NCBI RefSeq assembly: GCF_019931145.1
Contig: NZ_JAIOUV010000010.1
Coordinates: 124,001 to 188,000, forward strand
Source: Marinicella meishanensis
GTDB lineage: Bacteria; Pseudomonadota; Gammaproteobacteria; Xanthomonadales; Marinicellaceae
Reading direction: 5' to 3'
DNA: 64,000 bases
Part shown: one piece after another, positions 17,418 to 28,616 of the stretch
Layout: each line of letters begins with the position of its first letter
Numbering within the stretch: the first letter of the stretch is position 1
Made by a program: the position numbers and the translations under genes
Notes under the pieces: model-generated
Told to the model about the DNA's origin: nothing
Databases searched by the model: none
What the model saw: the letters and a program-made list of their open reading frames with translations, nothing else

Positions 17418-18074
17418 ATGATCACACTGTACACGGCGGCCACCCCCAATGGCTGGAAAATTTCGGTGATGCTGGAAGAAATGGGTGTCGAATACCAAGT
17501 CCATCCAGTCAATTTCGCTGAACATGAACAAAAGGGCAGCGCTTACTTGGCACTGAATCCCAATGGACGCATCCCCACCATTGTGGATCACGAAGCCGAT
17601 GATTTTGTGGTGTTTGAAAGCGGCGCCATCATGGTGTATCTGGCAGAGAAACACCAGCAATTGATGCCCGCCGACGCCCGCGGTCGTTCCGAAGTTTTGC
17701 AGTGGCTGATGTTTCAAATGTCAGGTGTGGGGCCGATGATGGGTCAGGCCAATGTGTTTTATCGCTATTTCCCTGAAAAGATTCCAACCGCCATTGAGCG
17801 CTATCAAAACGAAGTCAAACGCCTGTTTGGGGTCCTGGACCAGCGCTTAGAACACCACCCATACTTGGCGGGTGATTATTCGATTGCCGACATCGCCCAT
17901 TGGTGCTGGGTACACACCCACAATTGGTCGGGGGTCGAGCTGGCGCCCTTTACACACTTAAAACGCTGGAATGACCAAATCGGTCAACGTCCTGCCGTGC
18001 AACGGGGCATCAACATCCCTGGCAAAGCCAGCAAAGCCGACATCAAAAAAGCCGGCCAACAACTCATCAAATAA
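17418..18074 (+). CDS. glutathione S-transferase family protein, YfcG/YghU-like
   Basis: A 218-residue cytoplasmic thioredoxin-fold protein. The N-terminal domain reads [21 protein letters not shown], then [12 protein letters not shown] and [13 protein letters not shown], the usual glutathione-binding sites. The all-helical C-terminal domain contains [14 protein letters not shown]. The TPNGWK motif, with Asn rather than a catalytic Tyr/Ser/Cys, matches the Nu-class YfcG/YghU group, which acts as glutathione-dependent disulfide reductases. The stop is 16 bases before the MipA-like gene, so the two may be co-transcribed. Confidence 0.88.
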   Translation: MITLYTAATPNGWKISVMLEEMGVEYQVHPVNFAEHEQKGSAYLALNPNGRIPTIVDHEADDFVVFESGAIMVYLAEKHQQLMPADARGRSEVLQWLMFQMSGVGPMMGQANVFYRYFPEKIPTAIERYQNEVKRLFGVLDQRLEHHPYLAGDYSIADIAHWCWVHTHNWSGVELAPFTHLKRWNDQIGQRPAVQRGINIPGKASKADIKKAGQQLIK

Positions 18075-18090
18075 CCCAACGGAAACCACC

Positions 18091-18849
18091 ATGAAAACGA
18101 CCACCTTGATCTTTTGCACATTGTTCACCCTCACCGCCCAAGCCCAACCGGTGCCTGACTCACCGCCCAAAGACCATGAATTGAAATTGGGTCTGGCAGC
18201 GGTCACCAGTGGCTCCATCTACCGCGGTGGCAGCAGCCAATCCCGCATCTTTCCAGCCATCGACTACCAATACAAGCGGTTTTACTTCCAAGCCGGGGAT
18301 CTGGGATTCAACCTGGTGGACGAAGAAAAATGGGAAGTGGACTTTGGTTTTGGTGTCAATCTGGTTGGTGACGTGGATCGCGGTGACAGCCGTTTGTTGC
18401 GCAACTTACCTGACTTGAGCTTTCCTGTGAATGCCTTTGTCTCGGCCCAATACAAAAGCAAAATCGGCTTGTTTAAGGTCAAACACAACCATGAAATCAA
18501 CAACAAACACAACGGCCATTCAACCAGTTTCAGTTACTCGGCACCAATCTTTCATGGTCGCTGGCTGATCATGCCCCAGCTGTCTTACGAACTTCACAGC
18601 GAAGAAGTGGTGAATTACTTTTTTGGGGTCAGTCCGACTGATGCCACCGCAGACTATGGGGCTTATCAAGCAGACGCAGGGCATGCCTATCAATTGAGTG
18701 TGCTGGCCTTGTATGAAATCACTGAGCGATGGTCGTTTGTTGGCAACCTGCAAAATGAATTCTACAGCGATGAAATCAGTGACAGCACCCTCGTTGATGA
18801 CGACCAAAGGTTGTCGGTGTTTGCTGGTTTTCTGTACACTTTTTTCTGA
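18091..18849 (+). CDS. MipA/OmpV-family outer-membrane protein
   Basis: A 252-residue protein with a signal peptide (MKTTTLIFCTLFTLTAQAQ). The mature sequence is a series of amphipathic beta strands. It carries MipA/OmpV-type features: the early GGSSQSRIFPAIDYQYKRFYFQ, an interior HGRWLIMPQLSYEL, and the C-terminal FAGFLYTFF ending in phenylalanine as barrel proteins do. MipA links murein synthases to hydrolases, and OmpV homologues act as porins or adhesins. The exact role here is unknown. It converges with glnD, 15 bases apart. Confidence 0.8.
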   Translation: MKTTTLIFCTLFTLTAQAQPVPDSPPKDHELKLGLAAVTSGSIYRGGSSQSRIFPAIDYQYKRFYFQAGDLGFNLVDEEKWEVDFGFGVNLVGDVDRGDSRLLRNLPDLSFPVNAFVSAQYKSKIGLFKVKHNHEINNKHNGHSTSFSYSAPIFHGRWLIMPQLSYELHSEEVVNYFFGVSPTDATADYGAYQADAGHAYQLSVLALYEITERWSFVGNLQNEFYSDEISDSTLVDDDQRLSVFAGFLYTFF

Positions 18850-18864
18850 GACCAAGCAGCCGCA

Positions 18865-21453
18865 TCAATCCTGCACCAACAGCGTGTTCAACGCCTGTTT
18901 GATACCGGCCTGAGCGGCCTTACTCAATGCCTGCCCCTGGTGGGACAACCAAAACACATCTTCGGCGCGGTGCCCGAACGTGGCAATTTTGGCGGCATGA
19001 ATGTCCACCTGTTGGTCAACGAATACGCGGGTGATGTTGACCAACAATCCGGCGTGGTCTGAACAACGAATTTCAAAGCGGGTTTCCTGGTCATGGCGCC
19101 CCTGATTGAAGGTCATTTGTGGCGCTTGTTGGAACAATTTTTGTCGCCGACTGGCCACCCATTCACGCGACTTGGTGGGCTGGTCCGCAGAATTCAACAC
19201 CGCCAACAAGGCCTGGTGTAAACGCTGTAATGAGGCCTCATCATACGCCCCCAAACAATGGAAATAATCCAACACATGGCCCTTCTGACCACTGTAAATT
19301 CTGGCGTTGGCCACACTGATGTTGTTGCTGGCAAACACCTCCACCACATGGTGGAACAAGCCCGGCTGATCTTTGCCATACAACATCAATTCAAAGCCAT
19401 CGTCATGCAAGTCGGTGACACAGACGGTCGCCTGGTGGTTGTTTTTGGTGATGGCCTGACTGACTTTGGCGATGTGTTCGGCGGAAAAGTAATCAAAAAA
19501 CCGGTCTTGGATGTGCTGCCACAATTCAGCCACTTCAGCCCGGTGCTCTGCGGCCAACAGGTCCATGGCCTGATCCTTGGTGGTTTGCACAAAATCAGCC
19601 TCATCGGCGGAAAAATATTGGGTGGTGCGCTGGTACAATTCCAACAACAAACTGTCTTTATATGAATTCCACAACTTGGGATCGGTGCCGGCAATGTCAG
19701 ACACAGTCAACACATACAGGTGATCGAGGTAGTGCTGGGAGCCCACCAATTGGGCAAATTGGGCGATGACTTGGGCGTCACTGATGTCTTGTTTTTGGGC
19801 CACCACCGACATGATCAAATGGTACCTGACCAGCCATGCCAACAACTCCCCTTCAGCCTGGGGCAAATTGAATTGTTCTGCAAAAACCGCTGCTTCTTCG
19901 GCCCCCAATTCGGCATGATCACCACCACGGCCCTTGGCAATGTCATGAAAAAAACCGGCCAAATTCAGCACATAAGGCGCTTTGATGCGCTGAGCAACTT
20001 CGTGTACATGCGGCAAATGGTCGCCTGTCAGGAAATGTTGACGGATGTTGCGCAACACAAACAGGGTGTGCTGATCCACGGTGTACATGTGGAACAAATC
20101 GTATTGCATGCGCCCGACGATGCGGCCAAACACCGGTAAATAAGCCCCCAAGATTCCCAGTGCATTCATCAGTTTCAACTGACTGAAGACCAGGTTGCGG
20201 TGCTTGAAAATGGCCAAAAATAAAGTCTTGATGTGGGCATCTTGTCGAAATGCATCGTCGATCAAGTACAGGCTTTGGTTGATGTACCGCAGGGTGTTGG
20301 CCCGGATGCCGTGAATTTGAGGGTTTTGTTGGTAATGATGAAACACTTCAAACAAAGCAGCCGGTCGGTCAATGAACACCTGTCTTGAACGCACCTCCAG
20401 GTAGTGGTTGATGATCTGAAAATCATCATTCAATTGGGTGACTTGTTTGTCTTCATGGTTTTGCAGGATGTTTTCCTTGAACAACTGCAACAAGCGCATG
20501 TTCAACTGTTCCAACTGCATGGCATTGCGGTAGTGACTTTGCATGAATTTTTCCACTCCCAAAGATTCGGCATCATCGGCGTATGAAAAAATGCGGGCCA
20601 ACTCTTTTTGGTGCTCGAACAACAACCGGTCTTCTTTGCGACTGGCCAACAAATGCAGGGCATAACGAATTTTCCACAATTTGCGCATGCCTTTTTGCAG
20701 CTGGATGTACTCAGCCGGCAATAAAAAGCCCACATCCACCAGCCCGTGCATCGATTGCACATGGAAATGTCGTTGCGCCACCCAGGTCACCATCTGAATG
20801 TCGCGCAAGCCCCCTTGCCCTTCTTTGATATTGGGTTCAAGGTTATAAGCCGTGCCACCACATTTTTCATGGCGGTCTTCCTGTTCTTTGAACTTGGCCT
20901 GGAAAAAATCACGTCCTGACCACATGTGGCGGTCATTGGTGCGTGCATACATGTCGTTGTACAAGGCATGTTCGCCCTGCATGAATCGGCTTTCCATCAA
21001 ATTGGTGGCCACCGTGATGTCCTGGGCCGCGAGGCTCACCGATTCCTCAACAGTGCGCACCGCCGAGCCCACATCCAAACCCAAGTCCCATAAATTTTGA
21101 ATGAATGTGCTGACCGCCGATTCAGGCAGTTGTGTATGGTGCAAAATCAACAAATCCACATCGGAATGCGGTTGTAAGTCGCCGCGACCAAAACCGCCCA
21201 CTGCCACCAAGGCCAGCTGCTCCTGATCCAGACCATTGCGGCGCCACATGGCCAACACCAACTGTTCCACCACCCATGCCCGGGTTTTGACCAGGCGAGA
21301 GATGTTGTGCCATTGGTAAAATGCTTGATTCAGACGCTCACTGGCTTGCTGATACAGGTTTTTATGAACAGCGACCGGTTGGTCTGCAATGGCCGCCAGT
21401 TCATTCAGATTAAAATAATCATCGGCATGGTCTGGCGGTGCCAACAAGGCCAT
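18865..21453 (-). CDS. glnD: bifunctional uridylyltransferase / uridylyl-removing enzyme
   Basis: An 862-residue nitrogen sensor that uridylylates PII when glutamine is low and removes UMP when glutamine is high. Domains in order: nucleotidyltransferase with GGFGRGDLQPHSDVD at 86-100, a helical linker, an HD hydrolase domain with FFHDIAKGRGGDH near 490, and two C-terminal ACT domains that bind glutamine (starting at about 690 and 795). Length is normal for GlnD. It starts three bases after the map stop, so they form an operon; this map-glnD pairing is common in gammaproteobacteria. No glnB or glnK is in the window. Confidence 0.97.
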   Translation of the reverse strand: MALLAPPDHADDYFNLNELAAIADQPVAVHKNLYQQASERLNQAFYQWHNISRLVKTRAWVVEQLVLAMWRRNGLDQEQLALVAVGGFGRGDLQPHSDVDLLILHHTQLPESAVSTFIQNLWDLGLDVGSAVRTVEESVSLAAQDITVATNLMESRFMQGEHALYNDMYARTNDRHMWSGRDFFQAKFKEQEDRHEKCGGTAYNLEPNIKEGQGGLRDIQMVTWVAQRHFHVQSMHGLVDVGFLLPAEYIQLQKGMRKLWKIRYALHLLASRKEDRLLFEHQKELARIFSYADDAESLGVEKFMQSHYRNAMQLEQLNMRLLQLFKENILQNHEDKQVTQLNDDFQIINHYLEVRSRQVFIDRPAALFEVFHHYQQNPQIHGIRANTLRYINQSLYLIDDAFRQDAHIKTLFLAIFKHRNLVFSQLKLMNALGILGAYLPVFGRIVGRMQYDLFHMYTVDQHTLFVLRNIRQHFLTGDHLPHVHEVAQRIKAPYVLNLAGFFHDIAKGRGGDHAELGAEEAAVFAEQFNLPQAEGELLAWLVRYHLIMSVVAQKQDISDAQVIAQFAQLVGSQHYLDHLYVLTVSDIAGTDPKLWNSYKDSLLLELYQRTTQYFSADEADFVQTTKDQAMDLLAAEHRAEVAELWQHIQDRFFDYFSAEHIAKVSQAITKNNHQATVCVTDLHDDGFELMLYGKDQPGLFHHVVEVFASNNISVANARIYSGQKGHVLDYFHCLGAYDEASLQRLHQALLAVLNSADQPTKSREWVASRRQKLFQQAPQMTFNQGRHDQETRFEIRCSDHAGLLVNITRVFVDQQVDIHAAKIATFGHRAEDVFWLSHQGQALSKAAQAGIKQALNTLLVQD

Positions 21454-21456
21454 GGT

Positions 21457-22227
21457 TTACAGCGGGTAATTGGGGGATTCGGTCAACACATCAAAACCGT
21501 CTTCTGTGACTGCAATGGTGTGCTCAAATTGGGCCGATAAACTGCGGTCTTTGGTGACCACTGTCCAACCATCGCCCAACAATTTGCTGTGGCGTTTGCC
21601 CAAGTTAATCATCGGCTCGATGGTGAAGGTCATGCCCGGTTCCAACACCACACCAGTCCCAGGACGACCGTAGTGCAATACCTGCGGGTCTTCATGGAAA
21701 GTTTGACCGATGCCATGACCACAATACTCATACACCACCGAATAGCGGTTTTTGTATGCCAAGGCCTGGATGGCCGCGCCAATGTCACCCAAACGAACCC
21801 CAGGCTTGACCATTTCGATGCCGGTTTTCATGGCCTCATAGGTGACTTCCACCAAGCGTTTGGCCCGTTGCTTGGGCTCACCAACAAAGTACATCCGCGA
21901 AGTATCACCATGCCAGCCGTCTTTGATCACGGTGACATCGATGTTGATGATGTCGCCGTCTTTGAGGATTTTTTTCTCATCGGGAATGCCATGACAGATC
22001 ACCTGGTTGACCGAAGTACAGATGGACTTGGGAAAGCCTCGGTAATTCAGTGGTGCAGGAATGCATTTTTGCACGTCCACGATGTGGCGGTGACAAATTT
22101 CATCCAGTTCCAGGGTGGAGACACCGGGTTTCACATGCTCACCGATCAAATCCAACACTTCGGCGGCATTCTTTCCCGCTTCGCGCATTTTTTCAATTTG
22201 TTCCGGTGTTTTGATGATGATGGCCAT
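21457..22227 (-). CDS. map: methionine aminopeptidase, type I
   Basis: A 256-residue dinuclear metallopeptidase that removes the initiator methionine. All five metal ligands are visible: the two Asp in NIDVTVIKDGWHGDTSRM, the His in GHGIGQTFHEDP, and the Glu in TIEPMIN and in FEHTIAVTEDG. Length and sequence are typical of type Ia. It is divergent from hemB, with a symmetric dyad between the two. Confidence 0.97.
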   Translation of the reverse strand: MAIIIKTPEQIEKMREAGKNAAEVLDLIGEHVKPGVSTLELDEICHRHIVDVQKCIPAPLNYRGFPKSICTSVNQVICHGIPDEKKILKDGDIINIDVTVIKDGWHGDTSRMYFVGEPKQRAKRLVEVTYEAMKTGIEMVKPGVRLGDIGAAIQALAYKNRYSVVYEYCGHGIGQTFHEDPQVLHYGRPGTGVVLEPGMTFTIEPMINLGKRHSKLLGDGWTVVTKDRSLSAQFEHTIAVTEDGFDVLTESPNYPL

Positions 22228-22255
22228 GGGCAGTTTTGTTTTGTGGTTAGGTAAA

Positions 22256-24075
<1,820 letters not shown>

Positions 24076-24092
<17 letters not shown>

Positions 24093-24729
24093 CTTCTGGC
24101 AACCCCTTTTTATTGAACTCACACAAATCCACAATCACGCATTCACCGCACATGGGCTTGCGGGCCTTGCACACGTAACGGCCGTGCAGAATCAACCAAT
24201 GATGGGCATCAACCAGAAATTCCTTGGGCACCAGCCTCAGTAAACGCTTCTCCACTTCCAAGACATTTTTACCGGGGGCGATCTTGGTGCGGTTGGAGAC
24301 CCGATATATGTGGGTATCAACGGCCATGGTGGGCTGCCCGAAAGCGGTGTTCAAAATCACATTGGCGGTTTTGCGTCCCACACCGGGCAACGACTCCAGA
24401 TCTTCACGGTTTTCAGGCACCACGGAGTCAAACTTCTCAACCAAAATCCGACAGGCTTGGATGATGTGTTTGGCTTTGGAGTTAAACAAGCCAATGGTTT
24501 TGATGTATTCCTTCAAGCCTTCCTCACCCAAGGCCAAAATGGCCTCCGGCGTGTTGGCCACTGGAAACAGCCGCCGGGTGGCTTTGTTGACCCCCACATC
24601 GGTGGACTGGGCCGACAGGGCCACCGCCACCAGCAATTCAAAGGGCGATGAAAATTCCAATTCAGTGGTGGGCTTGGGGTTGATGTCCCGCCAACGGCTG
24701 AATATCTCGGTTCTTTTGGCTTTGTTCAT
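24076..24729 (-). CDS. nth: endonuclease III
   Basis: A 217-residue DNA glycosylase/AP lyase that removes oxidised pyrimidines. The helix-hairpin-helix LPGVGRKTANVIL carries the catalytic Lys, the catalytic Asp is in VDTHIYRVSNR, and the 4Fe-4S loop has four Cys in C-x6-C-x2-C-x5-C spacing near the C-terminus. It starts four bases inside the end of the upstream sulfotransferase gene. It may be read from the sulfotransferase-cluster transcript or from an internal promoter. Confidence 0.97.
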
Positions 24730-25979
24730 GAATTTGGGGGCTCTTGTTCGGTGTTGGCAGCCGCTGCATCGGCTGGGGCTTTCAAACCATAAAACACCCG
24801 ATTCAGGTAATCATTGATCGCCAACAATTGGGTCATGGCATTGTCCAAGCGGTTGCTGTGGGCCAACAGCTCATCCACCGCAAGCACCTCGGGCAGATGG
24901 CTGGACACTTCAATCACCGTCTCCGGCATCCCATCCAGGCGATGTTGACCCTTAGATAAGGTGTCAATCTCTCGCAAGTAGTATTGATTTTCCTCAGCCA
25001 CTCGCTGCACCTCTTTGGCCAGGTCTTGTACCGCAGTTTGCAAGACCGCCACGCCCGATTCATCCGTTGACCATTGCCGCCAAAACGCCGAATGATGAAA
25101 TTGAATCGCCACCAGTGCCCGCCGCCCCAGGTATTCAACCAGGCCAGCTTCGACCAAATGCCCATCCACCGTGTCCATGATGGCTTGCAACTCGGTCAAT
25201 TGTTCGGGGTCAATCGGATGGGGTTCTGGCACATGCTTCAATGTCTGGATGGCTTGTTCTTCTGCCGCAGACAGGGACCTGATCGGCTTGAGTTTGGTCA
25301 GGTAGGCATCGCTGCCAAACACGTCATCATCCAGGTTGATGGTCACATCCGCATGCACCTGAGCCACCAATTGAGACAAGCGATGCAAAGCATACACCCG
25401 ATAAAAGGCATGGCTGCCATAGGTTTCAGACAACAAAAAAGGAAAGGTTTCACGCAAGGCGTGACACCACGGCATCAATTCATAGGCATCCCAATAATCA
25501 GCCTGATCCCGCTGCTGGGCATCGATGTGTTTTCGTTGTGACAGGTATTCCTGAATGGGGTCTCGTTCGATGTGGATGATGCGGGCCTGGGGGAAGTTCG
25601 CTTTGAGCCAACCCAAACGCAAATCCACCCGATTGAACTGCAACACCGGGGTGTCGCCGCCCGATTGCGCCATTAAATGCTTGATGTAAGCGGCCAATGT
25701 GCGGTACTTGTGCTTGCCTTCGAGGTACAAATCACGGGTGGCAAAGTCACTGGAATAATGCAGGCGAAAACCGGGGTTTTGGCGGTAGGCCGTCCAGTAA
25801 TCAGCCAACCCCACATGGTCGGCTTTGGGCGGGGTGTATTCAATCGCCGTCAACAACTGTGGGTGCAAGGGTTCATACCAAGTACAACAACCTTCCAGCT
25901 GGTCGAAGATTTGCCACAAAAACGAGGTGCCCGAGCGGAATCGGCCGGTGATGAATATGGGGTACTTGTCAGTTGACAT
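24726..25979 (-). CDS. sulfotransferase family protein
   Basis: A 417-residue protein with an N-terminal PAPS-dependent sulfotransferase domain. The 5'-phosphosulfate loop is ITGRFRSGTSFLWQIF (about 9-24) and the 3'-phosphate region is IIHIERDPIQEYLSQ. The last 130 residues are helical and may form a coiled coil (DLAKEVQRVAEENQYYLREIDTL and onward). No signal peptide is seen, so it should act in the cytoplasm. It is the last gene of the minus-strand glycan locus and overlaps the start of nth by four bases and the next family-2 sulfotransferase by 11. The acceptor is unknown, presumably a sugar being assembled. Confidence 0.82.
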   Translation of the reverse strand: MSTDKYPIFITGRFRSGTSFLWQIFDQLEGCCTWYEPLHPQLLTAIEYTPPKADHVGLADYWTAYRQNPGFRLHYSSDFATRDLYLEGKHKYRTLAAYIKHLMAQSGGDTPVLQFNRVDLRLGWLKANFPQARIIHIERDPIQEYLSQRKHIDAQQRDQADYWDAYELMPWCHALRETFPFLLSETYGSHAFYRVYALHRLSQLVAQVHADVTINLDDDVFGSDAYLTKLKPIRSLSAAEEQAIQTLKHVPEPHPIDPEQLTELQAIMDTVDGHLVEAGLVEYLGRRALVAIQFHHSAFWRQWSTDESGVAVLQTAVQDLAKEVQRVAEENQYYLREIDTLSKGQHRLDGMPETVIEVSSHLPEVLAVDELLAHSNRLDNAMTQLLAINDYLNRVFYGLKAPADAAAANTEQEPPNS

Positions 25980-27330
25980 GATTGAATTTTATCCAATGAA
26001 CGGCCACGCCGACAAGCCTTTCATCGTCGCTGTCAAACGCCGCTTGGTGGCTGATCATGTTGGAGCACTCGATGCCCAGTCGCAACAGACCGTTGGGTTG
26101 AAAGTGTTCGGCAGTGCAAGTCAAGGTCAACACCCGCACCACGCCCGCATCGGTGGTGTGCCATGACACGACCTCACCATTGAGGCTGAGCTTGAGTTGA
26201 TCCAGCCGCTCTTCACTGGTGGCATTGATCAGGCGCATGCGCACCTGATAAGCGCCTGGTTGCAGCCAAAAGTCGATGGTGGCCAGTGCCCCCGGACCGG
26301 TCCAGCGAAACCACTCTTGCTCCGGTTGCATGCATTCCCGGCGGTGCCACTGGCTGCCCAACAACACTTGGTCAAAGCCATAATGCATGGCATTGGGCAT
26401 CTGCGCTGCCACCAGTTGGGCATGGTGGTGTTGATAATGCAGATCCAACAATGCATCGGTGTCTTGCTCAAGTGTCTTGCGGTGCTGCTCCAAGTCCGCG
26501 TGCATGGATTGCAGGCGGTGCTCAAACCAAGCATTGGCCTGCTCATACAAGCGCAAATCTTCATGATTGAGCCGTTCCAATTGGTCCGTTTCAGCCGCCG
26601 TGAACGGCACGGACTGACGGTGGGCATTGAGCTTTTGTGTGGCCCCAAAAGGTGGCCAGCACATGGCATAACTCAGTAACTGCAGGGATTCGTCAAAGCG
26701 CTCCAACAGACCAAACCAACGACAGTCCCGAACCAGCTTTTGCGCCCGTTGCAACCGCTGATGATCATCGATTGCTGCTTGTTGCTGTTGTATGATCGGT
26801 TGTAAATATTCGATGGTCTGGGCCGAAAGAAACACCTCCTGGGCTGCCGGATCGGCCACGAAATCAAACGAGAGGTTGCGAATCAAACGGTTTTTGACCA
26901 ACGGTGCCGTCATCGGATGCTGCAAAAATTCGGCCATATCCATCGCTTGTTGACTGACCAACTCGTGGACCTTGGTGTTGGGTTCTCGCAGCACGTATTG
27001 ATAGGTTGATCTGGCCAGGGTGCGTGGATCACGCAAGATGGTCAGAAACTCTATGGGGCGGTCGGTCAGTTGCGCCACCCCACCACCACCAAAATGACCA
27101 CGGAACAATTCAAAATGGGCATTGGCCTCGGTATCAATGTCGCCCACTTCGCGCCACAATTGATGGGGGAAAATGTGGTCCACGGCAAAAAACCGATCCA
27201 ACAAGACGATGAAACTGGTGCCGGCGGTTTTGGGAATGTGCACAAAATAGGTCACTGGCTTGGGCCCTTGACGCCCGCTTTTGAGCCATGTGCGCAGCTT
27301 GGAAAACCAGGATTCAGATGAGGCCTTCAT
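25969..27330 (-). CDS. family-2 sulfotransferase with C-terminal accessory module (paralog 1)
   Basis: About 453 residues from the ATG at 27330, which has TGAGG five bases upstream; the frame is open further but that would overlap the GT4 gene more deeply. The N-terminal part has VHIPKTAGTSF (5'-PSB loop), the DHIFPHQLW block and ILRDPRTLARSTYQY (3'-phosphate site), typical of sulfotransferase family 2. The last 125 residues form a separate, strand-rich module starting near GSQWHRRE, with FRWTGP and IDFWLQPGAY, and ending near LVGVAVHWI. That module is shared with the two paralogs at 28617 and 30018. The acceptor is unknown; the context suggests a cell-surface glycan. Confidence 0.78.
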   Translation of the reverse strand: MKASSESWFSKLRTWLKSGRQGPKPVTYFVHIPKTAGTSFIVLLDRFFAVDHIFPHQLWREVGDIDTEANAHFELFRGHFGGGGVAQLTDRPIEFLTILRDPRTLARSTYQYVLREPNTKVHELVSQQAMDMAEFLQHPMTAPLVKNRLIRNLSFDFVADPAAQEVFLSAQTIEYLQPIIQQQQAAIDDHQRLQRAQKLVRDCRWFGLLERFDESLQLLSYAMCWPPFGATQKLNAHRQSVPFTAAETDQLERLNHEDLRLYEQANAWFEHRLQSMHADLEQHRKTLEQDTDALLDLHYQHHHAQLVAAQMPNAMHYGFDQVLLGSQWHRRECMQPEQEWFRWTGPGALATIDFWLQPGAYQVRMRLINATSEERLDQLKLSLNGEVVSWHTTDAGVVRVLTLTCTAEHFQPNGLLRLGIECSNMISHQAAFDSDDERLVGVAVHWIKFNHVN

Positions 27331-28603
27331 AGGCCTCATGCAAGCGGCGCGCATAGTTTTCCGGGCTGAAGAATTCAACGCGTTGTTGACCCTTTTTGAT
27401 CATCTCTGCACGCAATTCGGGTTGGGCGATCAATTTGTCCAACTGATCCCTGATGTCAGTGAACTGGTAGGGATCCACATACAAGGCCGCATCGCCGGCC
27501 ACTTCGGGCAACGATGAGCGGTCAGAACAAATCACCGGACAGTTGTTCTGCATGGCTTCCAGCACCGGCAGGCCAAAACCCTCGTACAACGAAGGGAAGA
27601 CCATACAAAAGGCATTGCCATACAACATGGCCAATTCTTCTTCGGTGACGTAATCCAACATCACATATTCTTTTTTCTTGAGGTAACTTTTCAAACCAAC
27701 CAATTGGGAATCAGACATCCAGGCTTTGTGGCCTACGATGGCCAGCTTGTAACCTTTTTTGATGTAGGCAAAAGCCCGGATCAATTGCTTGATGTTCTTC
27801 TTGGGTTCGATGTTGCCCACAAACAGGATGTATTTTTCTGGTTCCAACTGCTTCGATTTGAGGTACACCGCTGCATCTTCTTTCTTCACTTCTATGTGGC
27901 CACCCTTGTAGGACTGATAAGTCACTTTGATTTTGTTACCGGGGATGCCATATATTTCCATGATGTCTTGTTTGGTGTGTTCTGAGACGGCCAAAATCAA
28001 GTCGGCACTGTGCGCCGCCCATTTGAACAGTTCATAAAAGTGCACCTTCAAGTCCAAAGTGGTGAACGGCACTTTCAAGGGAATCAAATCATGGATGGTG
28101 ACCACCGTTTTGGCGCCTTTGACTTGTAACGGCCATGGGGTGGTGAGGTGAAAGATGTCCGGTTGTTTCTTTAACTTCAATTGGGTGATTTTTTTGGTCA
28201 CCGCAAACAAACGGTTGGCGGTGTTGTAAACATCGCCGATGTTTTCAATGTATTGGTATTTTTGGCCACCAACGTGAGACAGGTAGTTTTCAGGGTCTGG
28301 TTCGGTGATTTTGGGCACCACAAAATTGCCTTTGCGCTTGCGGAAAAAATAACTGAGGGTTTTGAGGTGATTCAGCAGCCGAAAATTGAACATGGCCTTG
28401 GGCCTGATCTCATCCTGATCAAACAAGCTGACTTCATCCAACAACTGGTCCTTACCGGTGAGGAATTGGTTGTCCAGCAGCACACCCACTTCATGGTCCA
28501 GTATTTCATAGGCATCCAGCAATGTCATGCCATAGGTTTTGATCCCAGAACCTTTCTTCAGGCCCAGATTAAACCCATCCACCAAAATCCGTGCTTTTTT
28601 CAT
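27314..28603 (-). CDS. glycosyltransferase family 4
   Basis: A 429-residue GT-B enzyme of the RfaB/mannosyltransferase-like GT4 group. It starts ILVDGFNLGLKKGSGIKTY and contains TIHDLIPLKVP, VSEHTKQDI, FVGNIEPKKNI and the donor-binding FPSLYEGFGLPVLEAM. No transmembrane segment is evident, so it acts in the cytoplasm or at the membrane surface. It lies inside the sulfotransferase series, 13 bases after one and overlapping the next, so its product is likely sulfated by them. The transferred sugar cannot be read from sequence. Confidence 0.88.
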   Translation of the reverse strand: MKKARILVDGFNLGLKKGSGIKTYGMTLLDAYEILDHEVGVLLDNQFLTGKDQLLDEVSLFDQDEIRPKAMFNFRLLNHLKTLSYFFRKRKGNFVVPKITEPDPENYLSHVGGQKYQYIENIGDVYNTANRLFAVTKKITQLKLKKQPDIFHLTTPWPLQVKGAKTVVTIHDLIPLKVPFTTLDLKVHFYELFKWAAHSADLILAVSEHTKQDIMEIYGIPGNKIKVTYQSYKGGHIEVKKEDAAVYLKSKQLEPEKYILFVGNIEPKKNIKQLIRAFAYIKKGYKLAIVGHKAWMSDSQLVGLKSYLKKKEYVMLDYVTEEELAMLYGNAFCMVFPSLYEGFGLPVLEAMQNNCPVICSDRSSLPEVAGDAALYVDPYQFTDIRDQLDKLIAQPELRAEMIKKGQQRVEFFSPENYARRLHEAYEGLI

Positions 28604-28616
28604 TGCTACCTCTTGC